Shown piece after piece: positions 17,606 to 25,974 of a stretch of DNA of 64,000 nt (positions within the stretch are counted from its first letter, which is position 1; each line of letters begins with the position of its first letter). The translations under genes and the position numbers were made by a program. This DNA comes from Desulfovibrio sp. UCD-KL4C (lineage in GTDB: Bacteria; Desulfobacterota; Desulfovibrionia; Desulfovibrionales; Desulfovibrionaceae): assembly GCF_006210265.1 (NCBI RefSeq), contig NZ_VCNC01000003.1:558001-622000 (forward strand), read 5' to 3'. Below the pieces are notes generated by a model. That model had not been told where the DNA came from. It saw only the letters and a list, made by a program, of their open reading frames with translations, and made no database searches.

Positions 17606-18826
17606 TTAATCTGAGAGATCTTTGTCCATTTTGCTGGTACAAATTTCAAGCCATCCTACTAATTTATTGGAAAATCCGTTTTGCTCAATCCATTCTGCAT
17701 CTAAAATATGTGGTGCATATTCAGGGTGTCGCGTACGCAGTTCGTGTTCAAAAGTATCGGCAACATGAACGGCTGCCGCAGGACTAAGCATTTCAGAGGC
17801 TGATTCTGTCAGTTCATGGTGATTGTGTACTGCTCCTACAACTGTTTCATCAAATCCCCAAAGAGCTAGAAGGTAAGCTCCTACTTCTGCATGTGTGAAA
17901 CCAAGAATCTCTTTCTCGGCCTCGCTCATGGAAATACTTTCTTTTTTTACCGATTTTAATATTTCTGCATATTCTGATTGAAAAGATGTTGAAAGAATAA
18001 GCTTGCCGATGTCGTGAAGGAATCCGGCAAGAAATGCTTTTTCAGCTGTATTAATATCTGCTCCCTCTGCCTGAATTATAGCCCGTGCTAACAGAGCTGT
18101 ATACTGGCTGTGCTCACCAAGTTCTTCGATAGAAAAATCCAGATTTTCGATTTTGCTGGTATTGAAAATGTGCATACCAAGTACGAGTCCTTTAATTGTA
18201 CTTAGTCCTAGCATCGTTGCGGCTTTTTCCGGCGTTGAAACTTTAGAGTACAGGCCGAAAAATGATGAATTAACAAGTTTAAGAATTCCTGTCGTAACAG
18301 CTAAGTCTTCACCGATTATTTTGCCGATTTCTCTAATTGAAATATTATCTTTTTGCAGCTCTTTTTCCAGCTTGATGTAAAGAGACGGCATGATTGGAAG
18401 TTCATCAATAGAAGCTATAGCTTTAGAAACACGTTCATTGAGAAAAATATTTTTCAGCTTAAGGCTTCTTTCAATTGTTCCGTTCATTTCTTTTGCGGAA
18501 CACGGTTTGCTGATAAACTGATGAGCACAAAGCGCTGAGTGCATGGATTTATTGGTGTCGTGATCTTTCGAAAAAATAAAACGTATAGCTCCTGGCTGTT
18601 GTCTTTTTACTTCATTCATAAGTTCGCCGTCAGGAAGTCCTTCGGTATAAAAATCTGTAACAACAATATTGAATGGTTGAATCTCAATCAGTTCAAGAGC
18701 TTCTTTTGCAGAGTTTGCAAAGTGTAACTCGAGTTTGTCCTCCATTGGCTTAAGCATTTTCTTAAGGTTTTCAATCTGTTCTTTTTCTTCATCGACGAAT
18801 AGGATGATGCTCTTGGATTTCGTCAT
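17606..18826 (-). CDS. response-regulator receiver plus HDOD domain protein
   Basis: Residues 1-125 form a receiver domain (ILFVDEEKEQIENLKKML, phospho-Asp in NIVVTDFYTEG near 58, and a late KP in FISKPCSAKE). Residues 140-330 form an HDOD domain with LPIMPSLYIKL, LAVTTGILKLVNSSFFG and GFLHDIGKLIL. HDOD proteins are HD-related signalling proteins, mostly without shown enzyme activity, found in chemotaxis and second-messenger settings. AGAGG precedes the ATG well. The gene is not next to any histidine kinase, so its input is unknown; the hybrid kinase 2 kb away already has an internal relay. Confidence 0.88.
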   Translation of the reverse strand: MTKSKSIILFVDEEKEQIENLKKMLKPMEDKLELHFANSAKEALELIEIQPFNIVVTDFYTEGLPDGELMNEVKRQQPGAIRFIFSKDHDTNKSMHSALCAHQFISKPCSAKEMNGTIERSLKLKNIFLNERVSKAIASIDELPIMPSLYIKLEKELQKDNISIREIGKIIGEDLAVTTGILKLVNSSFFGLYSKVSTPEKAATMLGLSTIKGLVLGMHIFNTSKIENLDFSIEELGEHSQYTALLARAIIQAEGADINTAEKAFLAGFLHDIGKLILSTSFQSEYAEILKSVKKESISMSEAEKEILGFTHAEVGAYLLALWGFDETVVGAVHNHHELTESASEMLSPAAAVHVADTFEHELRTRHPEYAPHILDAEWIEQNGFSNKLVGWLEICTSKMDKDLSD

Positions 18827-18947
18827 ATTTACCTCTAAATGCTTTTTGAAATTTATCAGTGTAAGCTGGAATCTAGAAAAGGATCAGGTTTATATATAGC
18901 ATGGTGTTAGATTATTGAAAACTGAAAAAGAAGTTGAAATAGTAGAA

Positions 18948-18992
18948 TAAAAAAAGGGTTGCTTTGAACTTAATCAAAGCAACCCTTTTAAA
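18948..18992 (-). terminator. strong terminator of the GT39/PAP2 operon (minus strand)
   Basis: A 16-bp stem (AAAAGGGTTGCTTTGA with TCAAAGCAACCCTTTT, 6-base loop). On the minus strand CCC is followed by seven T. It lies about 20 bases after the stop at 19009. Confidence 0.92.
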
Positions 18993-19008
18993 TTTACTTT
19001 TATACTGA

Positions 19009-20643
19009 TTACTTGCGTAGGAGAAGGTAAGGTCTGTCTGAAATGAATTGTTCATTAATAACAGTTACATCGTCAGGGCAATTTTTCCAGCGATCATAGT
19101 ATTTTTTCTGCATAACAAGAATAACTTTATCGTGTTCTTTAAGTAATCTTTCTATTTCATGGAAATCACTTGTTTCATGGATATCTGTACCAGCGTAGTA
19201 GGAGAAAATGCCGGAATAGATTTTATGCGCCAGAGGATAACTTCCTTGTTCTACGTAGTGCTTCATAATCTCGCCTGTTTGGCGCGGGCTCATGATCGGG
19301 TCGAGTGAAGGGAGTGTTTTCAATGCCAGAGGCTGGATCCATATTGTCATGGTTACTGCCATTATGAGCAGTCCCGTTTTTCCGCCGGAAGTTTTTGTTG
19401 CGAGAAGAGCAAATCCGCCAAGTCCCAGTATCAATACAGTGAAAGATATTCCTTTCAGCGCAAAATCAAACGGGAAAAATGCTGCGGCAAAAGGTGCGGC
19501 AACTGCAAGTAGAATGTATACACAGGCAACGCCTATCCAAAGTTTTTTTGAATTGATTACTGGGGGATTGTCACCTTCTCCCAAGAGTCCTTTTGCAGTT
19601 AGAATTGCAAGCGGGGCAAAGAGGGGAAGTATGTATATGAGCACTTTGATACTGAGGCAAGTCAGCATTACAAATCCGCTTATGAACATTATCCATGCCC
19701 AGTCTCTTCCATCATTTGAAGAATCCTTTCTATGGGCTACAACATTTTTCCAGTGGGATATACTGATCAGTTTTTTTAGAGGAAGCGCAAAAATTGCCAT
19801 GGTCCATGGAAGCCAAGCAAGCGGGAAGGCTATCAGATAATATTGAAAAGGTTCTTCGTGATGGAAGGAGCTTACAGCTCTTTCGTATATCTGTTTGTAG
19901 AAAATATTATGAATGAATGAAGTTCCGTCTACAAGTATAGCTCCGATTATCCATGCCAGCAGTATTACAGCAAGAATGCCTACGCCTTTAAGAGCAGCTT
20001 TGTTGCGGAACAGAGACAGTTTCTTTTTCCATATCAGGTAACATACTGCTGTCAGTATAGGGAAAACTATTCCGAGCGGTCCTTTTGTTAATGTGGCAAT
20101 TCCCATCAGAACAAAGGCGGAGATCATCCATTTGCTGTTGTCTTCAGAATGGAAAGCCTTGAAGAGACATATGTTAGCCCAGATGATAAAACTTCCGAAA
20201 AGCAGGTCCATACGGGAATAATGAGCAATTCCAAGGAAGAATATATTTGTTAGCAGAACTAGTCCGGTTGCAAGAGTTGTCTTGCGCCCGCAACCCAGTG
20301 TACGTGCAAAAGCAACAGTTGAAAGCAGGAAAGCTCCTGCTGAAACAGCTGATCCAAGGAAGAATACGCTTATTCCATCTGCGGGAGTAAATGTATCGAT
20401 AAGTGATAAGAACCAGAAGTATACTGGTGGTTTATCAGGGTAATCGACTCCGTTAAGATACATCACCAGCCAGTGTCCGGCATCTTTCATCTGATGGTAT
20501 ACATCGGCGTAGCGCACTTCATCGGAAAACCAGAGTGAGCGATAGTCCATTGTGAAAATTGACTGCAAAGCAAGGATAATAAGTACACTTATCCATGGAT
20601 GTTTTTCCATGAAATCCCATACTGAGGAAGAAATTTTATTCAT
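19009..20643 (-). CDS. GT39-family (ArnT/PMT-like) membrane glycosyltransferase
   Basis: The 544-residue protein has about a dozen membrane helices and the N-terminal catalytic-loop pattern of GT39 enzymes: LWFSDEVRYADVYHQM (Asp-Glu pair in the first periplasmic loop) followed by YPDKPPVYFWFLS. ArnT-like enzymes move a sugar from a polyprenyl-phosphate carrier to lipid A or protein on the outer face of the inner membrane. A longer frame reaches 20718, but I start at the ATG 20643 (MNKISSSVWDF), which directly follows the stop of the PAP2 gene. This keeps the gene order tight and removes an odd hydrophilic extension. Acceptor and sugar cannot be deduced. The adjacent phosphatase suggests a lipid-carrier or lipid A modification unit. 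Confidence 0.85.
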   Translation of the reverse strand: MNKISSSVWDFMEKHPWISVLIILALQSIFTMDYRSLWFSDEVRYADVYHQMKDAGHWLVMYLNGVDYPDKPPVYFWFLSLIDTFTPADGISVFFLGSAVSAGAFLLSTVAFARTLGCGRKTTLATGLVLLTNIFFLGIAHYSRMDLLFGSFIIWANICLFKAFHSEDNSKWMISAFVLMGIATLTKGPLGIVFPILTAVCYLIWKKKLSLFRNKAALKGVGILAVILLAWIIGAILVDGTSFIHNIFYKQIYERAVSSFHHEEPFQYYLIAFPLAWLPWTMAIFALPLKKLISISHWKNVVAHRKDSSNDGRDWAWIMFISGFVMLTCLSIKVLIYILPLFAPLAILTAKGLLGEGDNPPVINSKKLWIGVACVYILLAVAAPFAAAFFPFDFALKGISFTVLILGLGGFALLATKTSGGKTGLLIMAVTMTIWIQPLALKTLPSLDPIMSPRQTGEIMKHYVEQGSYPLAHKIYSGIFSYYAGTDIHETSDFHEIERLLKEHDKVILVMQKKYYDRWKNCPDDVTVINEQFISDRPYLLLRK

Positions 20644-20644
20644 A

Positions 20645-21319
20645 TTAATTCTCGTTTGAAAAAAGGTGAATTGCAAAACCGGCAACTGATCCGAGCATCC
20701 AGCCGCAGAGGACATCACTTGGGTGGTGCCATGCTAAATATATGCGGCTGAACGCCACTGCTGCGGCGAATAATCCCAATAATAAAGTCAGTAAAAGCGC
20801 TTTGTATCTAAGCACAAGCGGTAGGGCCGCTCCGTAAATTTCACAGGTGTGCCCTGACGGAAGTGAGTGGTATGCGCCATGGCTTGAATAAGGTTCAAAA
20901 AAAGTACCTTCACCTGGGCGCGGTCTGCCGATTGCTATTTTTAAAAATCTGACAGTAATAACACTGACAATAATTTGTACAGTCAGATAGACCAGCGCGA
21001 ATCTAAGTCTTGATTTTTTTTTCTGTCTTATCCCTGTAATTAAAAACCACAAGTAGACAGGATAGAAAACGATGTTGCCCCAGTTTGTAAATATCTTTGC
21101 AATGGATTTACAATTTGGGTTTGCTGCTGCGTGAGCTGTAAACCATGCTGTAGCAGCATCTTCATTACCAAAGATATAAAAGATTGCGGCAATAAGAATC
21201 AATAAAGGTAACGATGCCAGAATAAAGTGGCATAAGCTGGAATATTTATGGATGAAACTGGTCAATCTATAAAACCTAACCTTCACTTTCGCTTGATTCA
21301 GCTTTTTCTTTGGTATCAT
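20645..21319 (-). CDS. PAP2-superfamily membrane phosphatase
   Basis: The product has all three PAP2 motifs: KIAIGRPRP, the central PSGHT, and SRIYLAWHHPSDVLCG with the catalytic His and Asp. They lie within a protein of about five membrane helices. Enzymes of this type remove phosphate from lipids such as undecaprenyl diphosphate, lipid A or phosphatidylglycerol phosphate. The ATG at 21319 overlaps the preceding gene by 44 bases and has no clear ribosome site. A TTG at 21265 lies just behind AAGGTTAGG and would give 206 residues, so the true start is uncertain. The next gene begins 1 base after the stop. Confidence 0.87.
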   Translation of the reverse strand: MIPKKKLNQAKVKVRFYRLTSFIHKYSSLCHFILASLPLLILIAAIFYIFGNEDAATAWFTAHAAANPNCKSIAKIFTNWGNIVFYPVYLWFLITGIRQKKKSRLRFALVYLTVQIIVSVITVRFLKIAIGRPRPGEGTFFEPYSSHGAYHSLPSGHTCEIYGAALPLVLRYKALLLTLLLGLFAAAVAFSRIYLAWHHPSDVLCGWMLGSVAGFAIHLFSNEN

Positions 21320-21503
21320 CAGGATGATGGTCTGTAGTAAATTTTTTCCATGTTTCTTTATCTGTATCCATTTCAGCTAGGATTTCAGAAAGTTTTTTAC
21401 CTTCTTTTTTCCAATACTTATAACTGTGGTCCGGGCAGGAGAATGGAATTACCAGCGTGCCGTCTTCCAGAAAATACGGTTTGTCATCTTTGTTATCGCT
21501 CAT
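21276..21503 (-). CDS. small acidic protein of unknown function
   Basis: A 75-residue hydrophilic protein, rich in Asp, Glu and Lys, with no signal or membrane segment. Its middle (LVIPFSCPDHSYKYW) has one Cys and one His and could be a degenerate metal site. It leads the minus-strand run small protein-PAP2-GT39 and overlaps the PAP2 frame. The length, composition and position upstream of two membrane enzymes make a real gene likely, but I do not recognise the family. Confidence 0.6.
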   Translation of the reverse strand: MSDNKDDKPYFLEDGTLVIPFSCPDHSYKYWKKEGKKLSEILAEMDTDKETWKKFTTDHHPDDTKEKAESSESEG

Positions 21504-21571
21504 GGGGACGGTTTACACGGGCATGGCTGGGGATTCAAGTGAATCCTGTATTATTTTAAAGATTACAAAAG

Positions 21572-21613
21572 GAAAGATCCTCTGACGCGGGGAGGGTCGT
21601 CAGAGGATCTTTC
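21572..21613 (-). terminator. long perfect hairpin, terminator of the DUF115 gene (minus strand)
   Basis: A 16-bp perfect stem (GAAAGATCCTCTGACG with CGTCAGAGGATCTTTC) and 10-base G-rich loop. On the minus strand it is followed by CTTTTGT, a weak T-tract. It lies 50 bases after the stop of the gene ending at 21663. Confidence 0.75.
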
Positions 21614-21662
21614 AAAGTGGTAAGGTCTTAAATTATTGAATTTTATCGGTAGATTTTGTCTT

Positions 21663-23426
21663 TCAGGCAGCTTCTTTATGCTCATCAACGCTTAAACAAC
21701 GATCCATGTATTTGACTTTTTTAATAGTTTTTTTTGCGATTTTTTTATAATGTGGAAGATCCTTAAGAGTATAGCTTGTTTTAGCTTTTGCCAGCCCAGC
21801 CATATCCATAATCTCGTTGTATAGATACGGAAGATAGAGCGGGTCCTGTCTCAGAAAGAAATACAGATTGTGAAATGTTTTATTAATTTCTACCTGATTT
21901 TTATTAAGTTTGCGGAAAAGTTTTTCCAGTTTTTTAGTCGCATTTCTGATGGATATGGTCCATTTTTGAGAGCGTGATTCAAATGTAGGAGCCGGACGAG
22001 GGGTCCGGGCCAGATTCATAGAAGTAAGAAAGTGCTCCATACTTCCTGGAACTGAGGCCAAAAGTCCGTTCATGTTAATTTTTTGTATATCAACATTTTT
22101 AGTTCCGTTTATTAAAGCTCCTCCTCCGTAGAGGTTGAAAACAGGCGTTTTGAGCTTTGCAATATCTTCTTCCATTTCACGCTTGGAAGTCATGTACTGG
22201 ATGGAGGAAGTTAAATTCTCTCCGTCAGCATTTTTGAGTTGAACAAGTGCTCTAGCCGGAAAAGTTGCTCCGGCATTCTGATGACCTGCCGAGTGAGAAA
22301 TTTTACCTTTCCACGCGAAGTCCTGACCGACTAAAAGGATTTGATTAAATCCGCACCAGTCTAGGAATCTGTTCAAAGTAACACTGACGTTACTACCTGC
22401 GTCAAAAATTTCTTCATGCTGACTAAGTGCGAATGTTCCAAGGCCACCCATGGTCCACATTGGTATTGTCGGGCCGGGGTATGCTTCAAGAACTTCGTGG
22501 TCAAGCTTGGTAGAATAGATCAATGGGATGTCTTTTGCCCATTCTTTATCAAGCTGTTCATAGACCCTGAGCATTGATTTGTTGTAATCAAGTCCTATGC
22601 AGAAATGAGGTTTTAATCCCGTTTTTTGAACAGCCGGTAATGTTTGAAGGGCTGTTACATAAATGGCGTGACCTGGATTTTCAGCAAGATCAGGCCCAAA
22701 TTCCGCAAGGGAAGGGCCGGCGCCGAGGATTACTGCGCTAAGTCCTTTTCCTGCATTTTTCAGCGTAGAAATAGTTCCGTCTTGGACAGTTCTTGAAAAG
22801 TTTTCTAATTCGTTGCCGACCATAATATCCTGCTTTTGGCGCAAAGTTGACATTTCAACACTGAACGATTCAAGTTTATCCCGAATAGTCGCGGTCCATT
22901 TGGCATATTCTGGACCCATCTGCTGGCTGGCCATATCAAGGCGTAAATAAATTTTGCCGTATACGAATTGAAGGTCGAGCTCTTTAATGATAGTCATCAG
23001 TCTGTCTTCATCGACTGGGCAAAAATGGAGTTTACCGCATTCTATGAAAGGTCGGTAATCGGTCTGTCCCAAACAGGCTAACAGCATTTCCGGGTTTGGC
23101 TCTGTAAGGATAACTTTGTGAGTGTCAGGTGTATTCATCAATACGTGATTAAGCCCGTATCCGAGGTTACACCCAACAATAATGGTTGCACTGGTTTCGG
23201 CTTTTTCTAGAACTTTCCAACTGTTATATATAACATTTGGAGTAGTCGCTTCGAATAGACCTTTCCCGTTTTTCATTTTCCAGTCGAGAATTTCCCATCT
23301 GTTTTTGAAAAGTGAGTTGGCAAGTTGTTCTTGGTCAATATTCTGACTGCTGAGCCAATTATAAAGGGGCGGGTTGTGTTTCTCAAGAGCTTCGATGTTT
23401 TCTTTAAGGAATGGGTAAGCTGACAT
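21663..23426 (-). CDS. DUF115/Maf-type (MptE-like) motility-associated protein
   Basis: The 587-residue protein has the two-part layout of Maf/DUF115 proteins: an N-terminal Rossmann-like region with IIVGCNLGYGLNHVL near residue 80, and a central GKGLSAVILGAGPSLAEFG motif near 230 followed by HAIYVTALQTLPAVQKTGLK. The family is often annotated as 6-hydroxymethylpterin pyrophosphokinase-like; in polar-flagellated bacteria related proteins add nonulosonic acids to flagellin. No flagellin or sugar-biosynthesis gene is next to it here, so the target is inferred only from the family. The C-terminal 100 residues are Lys-rich and helical. Confidence 0.78.
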   Translation of the reverse strand: MSAYPFLKENIEALEKHNPPLYNWLSSQNIDQEQLANSLFKNRWEILDWKMKNGKGLFEATTPNVIYNSWKVLEKAETSATIIVGCNLGYGLNHVLMNTPDTHKVILTEPNPEMLLACLGQTDYRPFIECGKLHFCPVDEDRLMTIIKELDLQFVYGKIYLRLDMASQQMGPEYAKWTATIRDKLESFSVEMSTLRQKQDIMVGNELENFSRTVQDGTISTLKNAGKGLSAVILGAGPSLAEFGPDLAENPGHAIYVTALQTLPAVQKTGLKPHFCIGLDYNKSMLRVYEQLDKEWAKDIPLIYSTKLDHEVLEAYPGPTIPMWTMGGLGTFALSQHEEIFDAGSNVSVTLNRFLDWCGFNQILLVGQDFAWKGKISHSAGHQNAGATFPARALVQLKNADGENLTSSIQYMTSKREMEEDIAKLKTPVFNLYGGGALINGTKNVDIQKINMNGLLASVPGSMEHFLTSMNLARTPRPAPTFESRSQKWTISIRNATKKLEKLFRKLNKNQVEINKTFHNLYFFLRQDPLYLPYLYNEIMDMAGLAKAKTSYTLKDLPHYKKIAKKTIKKVKYMDRCLSVDEHKEAA

Positions 23427-23623
23427 TGATTCCGTCCTTGGCAGTCTGTTGAAATAGTTTAATTATAATCTTCAGTTTTTTTGTCTGAATTATGTGTTCA
23501 TATTCAGAATGATGATGTTCTGCTTTATAAATGCAAAAAATTTGCCAGAATAAAAACAGTATAAGTTTTCTTGTAATGTTTTTGAAAAAAAATTATCGCA
23601 TATTACTGAAAGGGTTAAATAAA

Positions 23624-25918
23624 ATGTTTGCAAATGATATTCTTGAACTGGTCGGCGGAACACCTCTTCTAGAGATGCGTCATCTTAATCCAAGTAAAAA
23701 TGTCAAGATTATGGCTAAGCTTGAATCAATGAATCCGGGTGGTTCAATAAAAGACCGCGTAGCCTCTGCTATGATTAAGCGGGCAGAGGAGTCCGGCGAG
23801 CTTACCCCCGGTAAAATCATAATTGAAGCTACTTCCGGCAACACTGGAATAGGTTTGGCAATGGCCTGCGCAGTTAAAGGGTATAAGCTTATGCTGATTA
23901 TGCCTGAAACTGCGTCCGAGGAGCGTAAAATGATTATGCGTGCTTACGGGGCGGATATTCTGCTTACTCCCGGGCATTTGGCAACTGATGGGGCAATAGA
24001 GCAGGCTTATCGCTTTTATCGCGAGGAGCCTGAAAAGTATCTCTTGACAGATCAGTACAACAATACTGCGTCAATCTCAGCACACTATGATGGAACGGCT
24101 CAGGAAATATGGGATCAGACTGATGGAAAGGTTACTCATGTTGTTGCCTGTCTGGGAACAAGCGGAACCATAATGGGGATAACCAAACGTCTTAAAGAGC
24201 TTAATCCAGCTATACAGATTATTGCTGTTGAACCTAAGCCCGGTCATAAGATTCAAGGGCTTAAGAATATGCAGGAATCTTATCCTCCCGGGATATATGA
24301 TAAGCAGAAGCTGGACCGCATAATCCGTGTTGAAGACGGTGATGCTTTTGACAGTTGCCGCAGACTTGCGAAAGAAGAGGGCGTTTTTGTAGGAATGAGT
24401 TCAGGAGCTGCGATGTCCGGAGCTGCAGCCATTGCTAATGAGCTTGAGAATGGTCTGATCGTTACTATTTTTCCTGACGGTGGTGAGCGTTATCTTTCAA
24501 CTTCTCTTTTCCGTCCGCAAATTTTTAAAGGTCCGAAAATTTTTGACCAGTCCACAGGTGAAGATAAAATTTTATCAGGCGTTGACGGCGCAACCGGAAT
24601 GTTCACCATGGGACCGTCTTTTGATAATCCATACGACCCTGAAGCATTCCGGCGTATTGTTATGTTAGATGTTCTTGCGCGCCATCTTGAACGTGAGGGA
24701 AGCAAAGTTTCTGCGTTGGTAGGCCTTGCCGATCTTGAAGATCAGACACTTGCCGTTTCTCGTGACAGAGGTGTTTCTCGTGAAGATTTTGCTAAAGAAA
24801 TAACCTCAGCAGTGGAAGCCGTCGCTAAGCTTCTAGGTGTTCGAAAGTCCGTTCGTTTCGGAAGAGCTTCTGCCTGCGTTGATAGAACTATAGCAATCTG
24901 CCGGACTATGTTGGCTCACGGCCTTGCTTACGAAAAACTTCGGTCAGTATATTTTGATGTGTCCCGCGACAAGGGATATGGACATATGAGTAATATGGAT
25001 ATCGATATGGTCAGTCTCGGCAAGACAGTTGATATGGACGATTACATTAAAGAAAATCCACGTGATTTTACACTTCTTAAGCGAGCAACTCTGCAGGATT
25101 TAAAACTTGGAGATGTACTTGAAACCGATTGGGGCAACGTGCGCCCAAGCTGGTTTTTGCAGCAGGCCGTAACGGCTCTGGAAGGACTGTCGGGAGTAAG
25201 TTTGCTTTTAGCCGGAGAAATTCACAGGTTTCCGCATCTGGAAAATTTACGCGCAATCTGGGCGGGAGCAGGAATTGCTCCGCAAGTATGGATGGTTGCA
25301 CAGCCCGTATTGCCCGGTGGCGCAGTTTTGCCTTGCGTTGATGAATTAATAGAACAGGCGGGACAACCCATTGCGGTACGTATGTGGATGCTTTCATCCT
25401 CATATAAGAAACCATTGGTGTGCAGTGAGCAGGCTATTTCCATGTGGGTTAAGAATCAGCAGAAGTTGCAGGATCTTGCCGCAGGGCTGAGTATGCTTGC
25501 GAATAGTTCCGGTGAAATTTCAGAAGATATCGATCAGGAAGTGTTCACACTCAAAAGCGGGCTTTCACAGGCCCTTGATGATAACCTGAAATTGCACAGA
25601 TTCTGGCCTATCCTTTTCGGATTTTGTAAGACTGTTAATTCATTACTTGGATCAGCCAAGCTTTGTGGCGCAGAAGCGCAGTTCTGCTTGAACCAGTTGC
25701 TCGAAGTTGATGATATTTTAGGCATTCTTGATCACGATGCCATGCCTGTCCCGTTTGTGAAGTTGCCTGAAGACGTTAAGCTTATTTTAGAAGATAGAGA
25801 ACTCGCCCGTGGCAAAAAGGATTTCGCCACAGCCGATGCCCTGCGAGATAAGCTACTTGAGGCAGGATTCAACGTGGAAGACAGCTCGGACGGGGCGCGG
25901 GTTTTTAAGGTTCGGTAA
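23624..25918 (+). CDS. fusion of cysteine synthase with a degenerate cysteinyl-tRNA-synthetase-like domain
   Basis: Residues 1 to about 305 form a complete O-acetylserine sulfhydrylase: ELVGGTPLLEM, the PLP lysine Lys43 in NPGGSIKDR, EATSGNTGIGLAMACA and the late SSGAAMSGA. After a short linker, from about residue 325, the sequence follows class I cysteinyl-tRNA synthetase: MGPSFDNPYDPEAFRRIVM in place of CGPTVYDxxHIGHAR, LDVLARHLEREG, and at the end LARGKKDFATADALRDKL, a typical CysRS C-terminal stretch. The HIGH motif is replaced, and no clear KMSKS is seen, so tRNA charging is doubtful. I start at the ATG 23624, behind AAAGGG, because the ORF's longer upstream extension is not synthase-like. 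It is a single gene with its own terminator. Confidence 0.85.
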   Translation: MFANDILELVGGTPLLEMRHLNPSKNVKIMAKLESMNPGGSIKDRVASAMIKRAEESGELTPGKIIIEATSGNTGIGLAMACAVKGYKLMLIMPETASEERKMIMRAYGADILLTPGHLATDGAIEQAYRFYREEPEKYLLTDQYNNTASISAHYDGTAQEIWDQTDGKVTHVVACLGTSGTIMGITKRLKELNPAIQIIAVEPKPGHKIQGLKNMQESYPPGIYDKQKLDRIIRVEDGDAFDSCRRLAKEEGVFVGMSSGAAMSGAAAIANELENGLIVTIFPDGGERYLSTSLFRPQIFKGPKIFDQSTGEDKILSGVDGATGMFTMGPSFDNPYDPEAFRRIVMLDVLARHLEREGSKVSALVGLADLEDQTLAVSRDRGVSREDFAKEITSAVEAVAKLLGVRKSVRFGRASACVDRTIAICRTMLAHGLAYEKLRSVYFDVSRDKGYGHMSNMDIDMVSLGKTVDMDDYIKENPRDFTLLKRATLQDLKLGDVLETDWGNVRPSWFLQQAVTALEGLSGVSLLLAGEIHRFPHLENLRAIWAGAGIAPQVWMVAQPVLPGGAVLPCVDELIEQAGQPIAVRMWMLSSSYKKPLVCSEQAISMWVKNQQKLQDLAAGLSMLANSSGEISEDIDQEVFTLKSGLSQALDDNLKLHRFWPILFGFCKTVNSLLGSAKLCGAEAQFCLNQLLEVDDILGILDHDAMPVPFVKLPEDVKLILEDRELARGKKDFATADALRDKLLEAGFNVEDSSDGARVFKVR

Positions 25919-25929
25919 GATTGTCTATT

Positions 25930-25974
25930 AAAATGGAGATCATTTCGTATTGAAATATTGGTCTCCATTTTTTT
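25930..25974 (+). terminator. terminator of the cysteine synthase fusion gene
   Basis: AAAATGGAGATC pairs with GGTCTCCATTTT (one G-U), followed by TTTTTCT. It lies 12 bases after the stop. Confidence 0.85.
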
